Assembly: GCF_021648885.1 (NCBI RefSeq)
Contig: NZ_JAKJHZ010000002.1
Span: forward strand, 32,464-96,463
Direction: 5' to 3'
DNA from: Nocardioides potassii
GTDB lineage: Bacteria > Actinomycetota > Actinomycetes > Propionibacteriales > Nocardioidaceae
DNA: 64,000 nt
Part shown: positions 61,737 through 64,000 of the stretch, one piece after another
Layout of the letters: each line of letters begins with the position of its first letter
How positions within the stretch are numbered: position 1 is the first letter of the stretch
Translations under genes and position numbers: made by a program
Notes under the pieces: generated by a model
The model's database searches: none
Told to the model about the DNA's origin: nothing
The model's input: the letters and a program-made list of their open reading frames with translations, nothing else

Positions 61737-62895
61737 CGGGTGGTTCCTCGGCAGGGCGACGTAGGGCGTGCCCGAGGGCGAAGGCGACCACCACGCTCAC
61801 CGGAGTGTCGAGGAGCACCTCGCCGAGGGTGATCGCCATGACGCCGGTAGAGACGATGGCGGCCTGGCATGCCGCGGCCTTGAGGTCCCCCTGCCGGGAT
61901 TGCGGCGACACTACGACGAAGCAATACGCCAGCAGCAGCAGGATAAGAAGGAGGGCCGGCCAGCCGCCCTCCTGGCGGGTCGCCAGGTAACTGTTGTGGA
62001 AGTAGAAGGTCAGGTCCCGGATCTGGACGGTCGCCGTCCCCGGTCCGTTGCCGTACCACGGTGCGCCCGCCAGCTCGACCTGCTCCTGCGCGATGATCCG
62101 GAGGCGCAGCCTGTCGCTGCCGGAGCGGTCCGAGAAGGGTCCGACCGTGGTGAGGCTCTCCGGAATGTTGTTGACGGCCCAGACCATCCCGATTGACAAC
62201 ACGGCACCCGCCACTTGGCCCAGCCTGCGCCCGAGGAGCAGCCACACGGCCGCGAAGGCGCCGGCGAGGAGGCCAGTGCGTGAGTAGACGAGGACCAGAC
62301 CGACCACGATCGGCACGGCGACCGCAATGCGCACCTTGGCGCGGTCGTCGCAGAAGAAGATGGCGAGGATCCCCACCACGGCGATGAAGTACGCCCCGGC
62401 GTTGGGGTCCGCGAGGTAGCCGGTCAGCCGTCCGGGGTAGTAGTCGCCGCCCACCTTGACGATCGCGAGCGCGATCACCACGACGAACCCCGTCGCCAAG
62501 CCCGCCCCGGCCGACCTGAGCGAGACCCTGCCGGTCCCACCAGCCCAGATCATCCCGGCCATGATGACTACGTGCCCGACGCGGCGCGTCCAGTCCACCT
62601 CGACCAGCGCCGGCCCGTTCGCCAGCCCGGAGTAGACGAGCACGGCGAGCAGGGCACCGATGATCAGCACGACGGCACCCGGAAGCCTGGCCCCGCCGCG
62701 AGAAGGTCGGAACGCACACAAGCCGACGAGAACGACGATCGCCAGCTCGTTGAGCGGGAAGCCCGCCACCGCGATCGAGCGCACCGGCAGAAGGGCGAGA
62801 AGGAAGAAGTCAGTCGCCCGGATCTCGCGGTCGGCCTCGTCGGCTCGCGCAACCGTCTTGTCCGGGAGCGCCCACGGCGTGTCCTTCGCGCTCAC
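61729..62895 (-). CDS. O-antigen ligase/polymerase-like membrane protein
   Basis: A 388-residue Wzy/WaaL-type membrane protein with about ten hydrophobic segments. The large periplasmic loop holds ERAQEQVELAGAPWYGNGPGTATVQIRDLTFYFHNSYLATRQEGGWPALLLILL-type sequence, whose HNSYL near the C-terminal third is the family hallmark. It probably polymerises or ligates the repeat units made by the adjacent glycosyltransferases. GTG at 62895 overlaps the upstream glycosyltransferase stop as GTGA; a longer start at 62940 is less likely. Confidence 0.88.
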   Translation of the reverse strand: MSAKDTPWALPDKTVARADEADREIRATDFFLLALLPVRSIAVAGFPLNELAIVVLVGLCAFRPSRGGARLPGAVVLIIGALLAVLVYSGLANGPALVEVDWTRRVGHVVIMAGMIWAGGTGRVSLRSAGAGLATGFVVVIALAIVKVGGDYYPGRLTGYLADPNAGAYFIAVVGILAIFFCDDRAKVRIAVAVPIVVGLVLVYSRTGLLAGAFAAVWLLLGRRLGQVAGAVLSIGMVWAVNNIPESLTTVGPFSDRSGSDRLRLRIIAQEQVELAGAPWYGNGPGTATVQIRDLTFYFHNSYLATRQEGGWPALLLILLLLAYCFVVVSPQSRQGDLKAAACQAAIVSTGVMAITLGEVLLDTPVSVVVAFALGHALRRPAEEPPDG

Positions 62896-64000
62896 GTCCG
62901 TGCTCCGGCGTCGGCGTACGTCGCGGCGATCCGCCCGCACATGTCAGCGACCGACGGCCAGCCAGCCAGCCCCGGGCGCACCTCGGGCTTGAGTCCCTGG
63001 TCGGCCAAGGTGGCAGCGATCGCGGTGGTGTCGGTCGCATCGACCAGGGTGCTCGCCGGGAGGATCTCCGGGTTCCCGCCGACCGAGGTCGCCACCACGC
63101 CCATCCCGCGGGCCGCGGCGTCGAGCAGCGCGTAGGAGCAGTTCTCCCAGACCGACATCATCGCCAGCACGTCGTGCTCGGCCATCGCGAGGTTGGGGTC
63201 GACGAACCCCGGCATGGTCACGGCGTCGGTCAGGGCGAGCCGCTCGACCTGCCGGCGCAGCGCGGCCTCCTCGGGACCGGTCCCGGCCAGCGTCAGCCGT
63301 GCCTCCGGGTGTGCCCGGCGGAGCTCGGCGAAGCCGTCGACCAGGGCGGGCAGGCGCTTCTCCGGTGACAGCCGTGCCAGGGAGAGGATCCGCAGGCCCG
63401 GTCCTCTGGTCCCTTTCCGTGGTTCAGGTGCGAGCGGGGCGAGCCTCGAAACCTCGTCGATCGGGTCGACGCCGTTCGGGATCACGGTCAGCGGGACCTT
63501 CGGGTGCCACTTGTCGCGCATCGCGTCCGCGGTGGCCCGGCTGACGGCGATGGCAGCGTCGAAGCGACGCAGCCGGGCCGTGTGGGCGAGCGCCATGACG
63601 CGGCTCTTGGCCGACGAGAGGTGGTAGACCGCGTCGTCGCGCGCGATCCCGTGCTCGGTGGTGACGAGCCGCGGGCCGCGCACGACGAGGGCGGCCACGA
63701 TGTCGGCGTAGGCGAGGTGCGAGTGCACCACCGCCGGCCGCTCACGCCGTACGACGTCGCGCAGCGTCCGCGCCGACGACGGAAGCCCGTGCGCCGGGCC
63801 GAAGTCGCCCTCGACCACCTCGGCGCCGACCGTGCGCAGCTCGCGCGGCAGGTCGCCGGGCGGGGTGAGGAAGATCAGTCGCCAGCCAGGGACGCCGGTG
63901 CGCGCCACGTCGAGGACGTGGCGCGCCACCCCCGCCAGGTCGCTCACCGGGACCACCCAGAGGGCGGTCGGCAACCCGGCGGGCGGCAGAACCCTTGCAC
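62892..64000 (-). CDS. GT4-family glycosyltransferase, third (5' end outside window)
   Basis: At least 360 residues. The N-terminal domain reads ALWVVPVSDLAGVARHVLDVARTGVPGWRLIFLTPPGDLP and VVHSHLAYADIVAALVVRGPRLVTTEHG. The C-terminal GT4 domain has LRILSLARLSPEKRLPALVDGFAEL and VWENCSYALLDAAARGMGVVATSVGGNPEIL. The frame stays open to the window edge (LPPAG before the TTG at 63974), so the true start lies beyond base 64000. A REP-like element at 63421-63453 is read in frame between the two domains (EVSRLAPLAPEPRK). Confidence 0.93.
   Translation of the reverse strand, partial: ARVLPPAGLPTALWVVPVSDLAGVARHVLDVARTGVPGWRLIFLTPPGDLPRELRTVGAEVVEGDFGPAHGLPSSARTLRDVVRRERPAVVHSHLAYADIVAALVVRGPRLVTTEHGIARDDAVYHLSSAKSRVMALAHTARLRRFDAAIAVSRATADAMRDKWHPKVPLTVIPNGVDPIDEVSRLAPLAPEPRKGTRGPGLRILSLARLSPEKRLPALVDGFAELRRAHPEARLTLAGTGPEEAALRRQVERLALTDAVTMPGFVDPNLAMAEHDVLAMMSVWENCSYALLDAAARGMGVVATSVGGNPEILPASTLVDATDTTAIAATLADQGLKPEVRPGLAGWPSVADMCGRIAATYADAGART
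63421..63453. repeat. REP arm inside the third glycosyltransferase gene
   Basis: 33 bases matching the amidase REP arm at 47726-47758 at 30 of 33 positions (GGTTCAGGTGCGAG to CCTCGAAACC). It lies in frame between the two Rossmann domains of the glycosyltransferase and encodes part of the interdomain linker. Confidence 0.85.

Overview
The window is a 64 kb stretch of a very high-GC actinobacterial chromosome. Mycothiol synthase, a GlnR-type regulator, an NADPH:F420 oxidoreductase-like protein, an HbhA/DUF2516 module and a fused Nudix/histidine-phosphatase MutT1 all point to Actinomycetia. Gene content, the frequent GTA-CGA codon context and the repeat families suggest Nocardioides or a close relative; that genus call is an inference. 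Nearly all of the DNA is coding, genes commonly overlap at ATGA, GTGA or TGATG, and many starts sit 6-7 bases after a TANNNT hexamer with no ribosome binding site, which suggests leaderless transcripts. No tRNA, rRNA, CRISPR array, transposase or prophage gene was seen.

Region 1 (1-16 kb): dimethylargininase, CutC and an M81 metallopeptidase lead into a cold-shock gene with a strong terminator. A phosphate block follows: mutT1, a PHO-box-controlled pstSCAB, and on the other strand ppk (also with a PHO-box-like repeat), a DUF47 protein and pit. A hypothetical gene bracketed by two long palindromes is lodged between pstB and pit. Region 2 (15.5-25.9 kb): DsrE and nitrobindin-like genes share one divergent promoter, then Fur, an ArsR-like regulator with an MFS pump, YgfZ, MshD, GlnR, MoaD/ThiS and a thioredoxin-like protein. 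A small leader peptide precedes DUF4395, rhodanese and DUF1416 genes. This order partly matches the cysA2/glnR/mshD neighbourhood of mycobacteria. An orphan PAS-PAS histidine kinase ends the region.

Region 3 (25.9-36.4 kb): a 40-residue exported peptide gene faces an XRE-HTH/TPR regulator and looks like a peptide-signalling pair. Sulfate activation follows (cysD-cysN, and separately an APS kinase with a degenerate sulfurylase-like domain, a low-molecular-weight phosphatase and a TauE permease), with a GH16 lipoprotein, Dtd, a BKACE enzyme and a TetR-like regulator. Region 4 (36.4-39.1 kb): asparaginase, then the XRE/HbhA-like/DUF2516 module.

Region 5 (39-49 kb): sugar-nucleotide genes for dTDP-rhamnose (rmlA, rmlB and an rmlC-rmlD fusion), two GDP-mannose dehydratase-like proteins and galE, plus a DUF4012 membrane protein and a cell-wall amidase. 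Region 6 (49-53.5 kb): a dihydropteroate synthase-like protein, RibD-type reductase, DJ-1/PfpI protein, F420 reductase and acyl-CoA dehydrogenase. Region 7 (53.5-64 kb): an ANTAR protein and an HprK-like/PqqD-like/nucleotidyltransferase cassette with an antisense VanZ gene, next to an exopolysaccharide cluster (BY-kinase, priming glycosyltransferase, three glycosyltransferases and an O-antigen-ligase-like polymerase).

Several families of short palindromic repeats run through the window. One has expanded in frame inside the amidase, one lies inside a glycosyltransferase, and several supply the stop codons of neighbouring genes. The most novel candidates are the peptide/XRE-TPR pair (26.3-27.8 kb) and the HprK/PqqD/nucleotidyltransferase cassette (54.0-56.6 kb).
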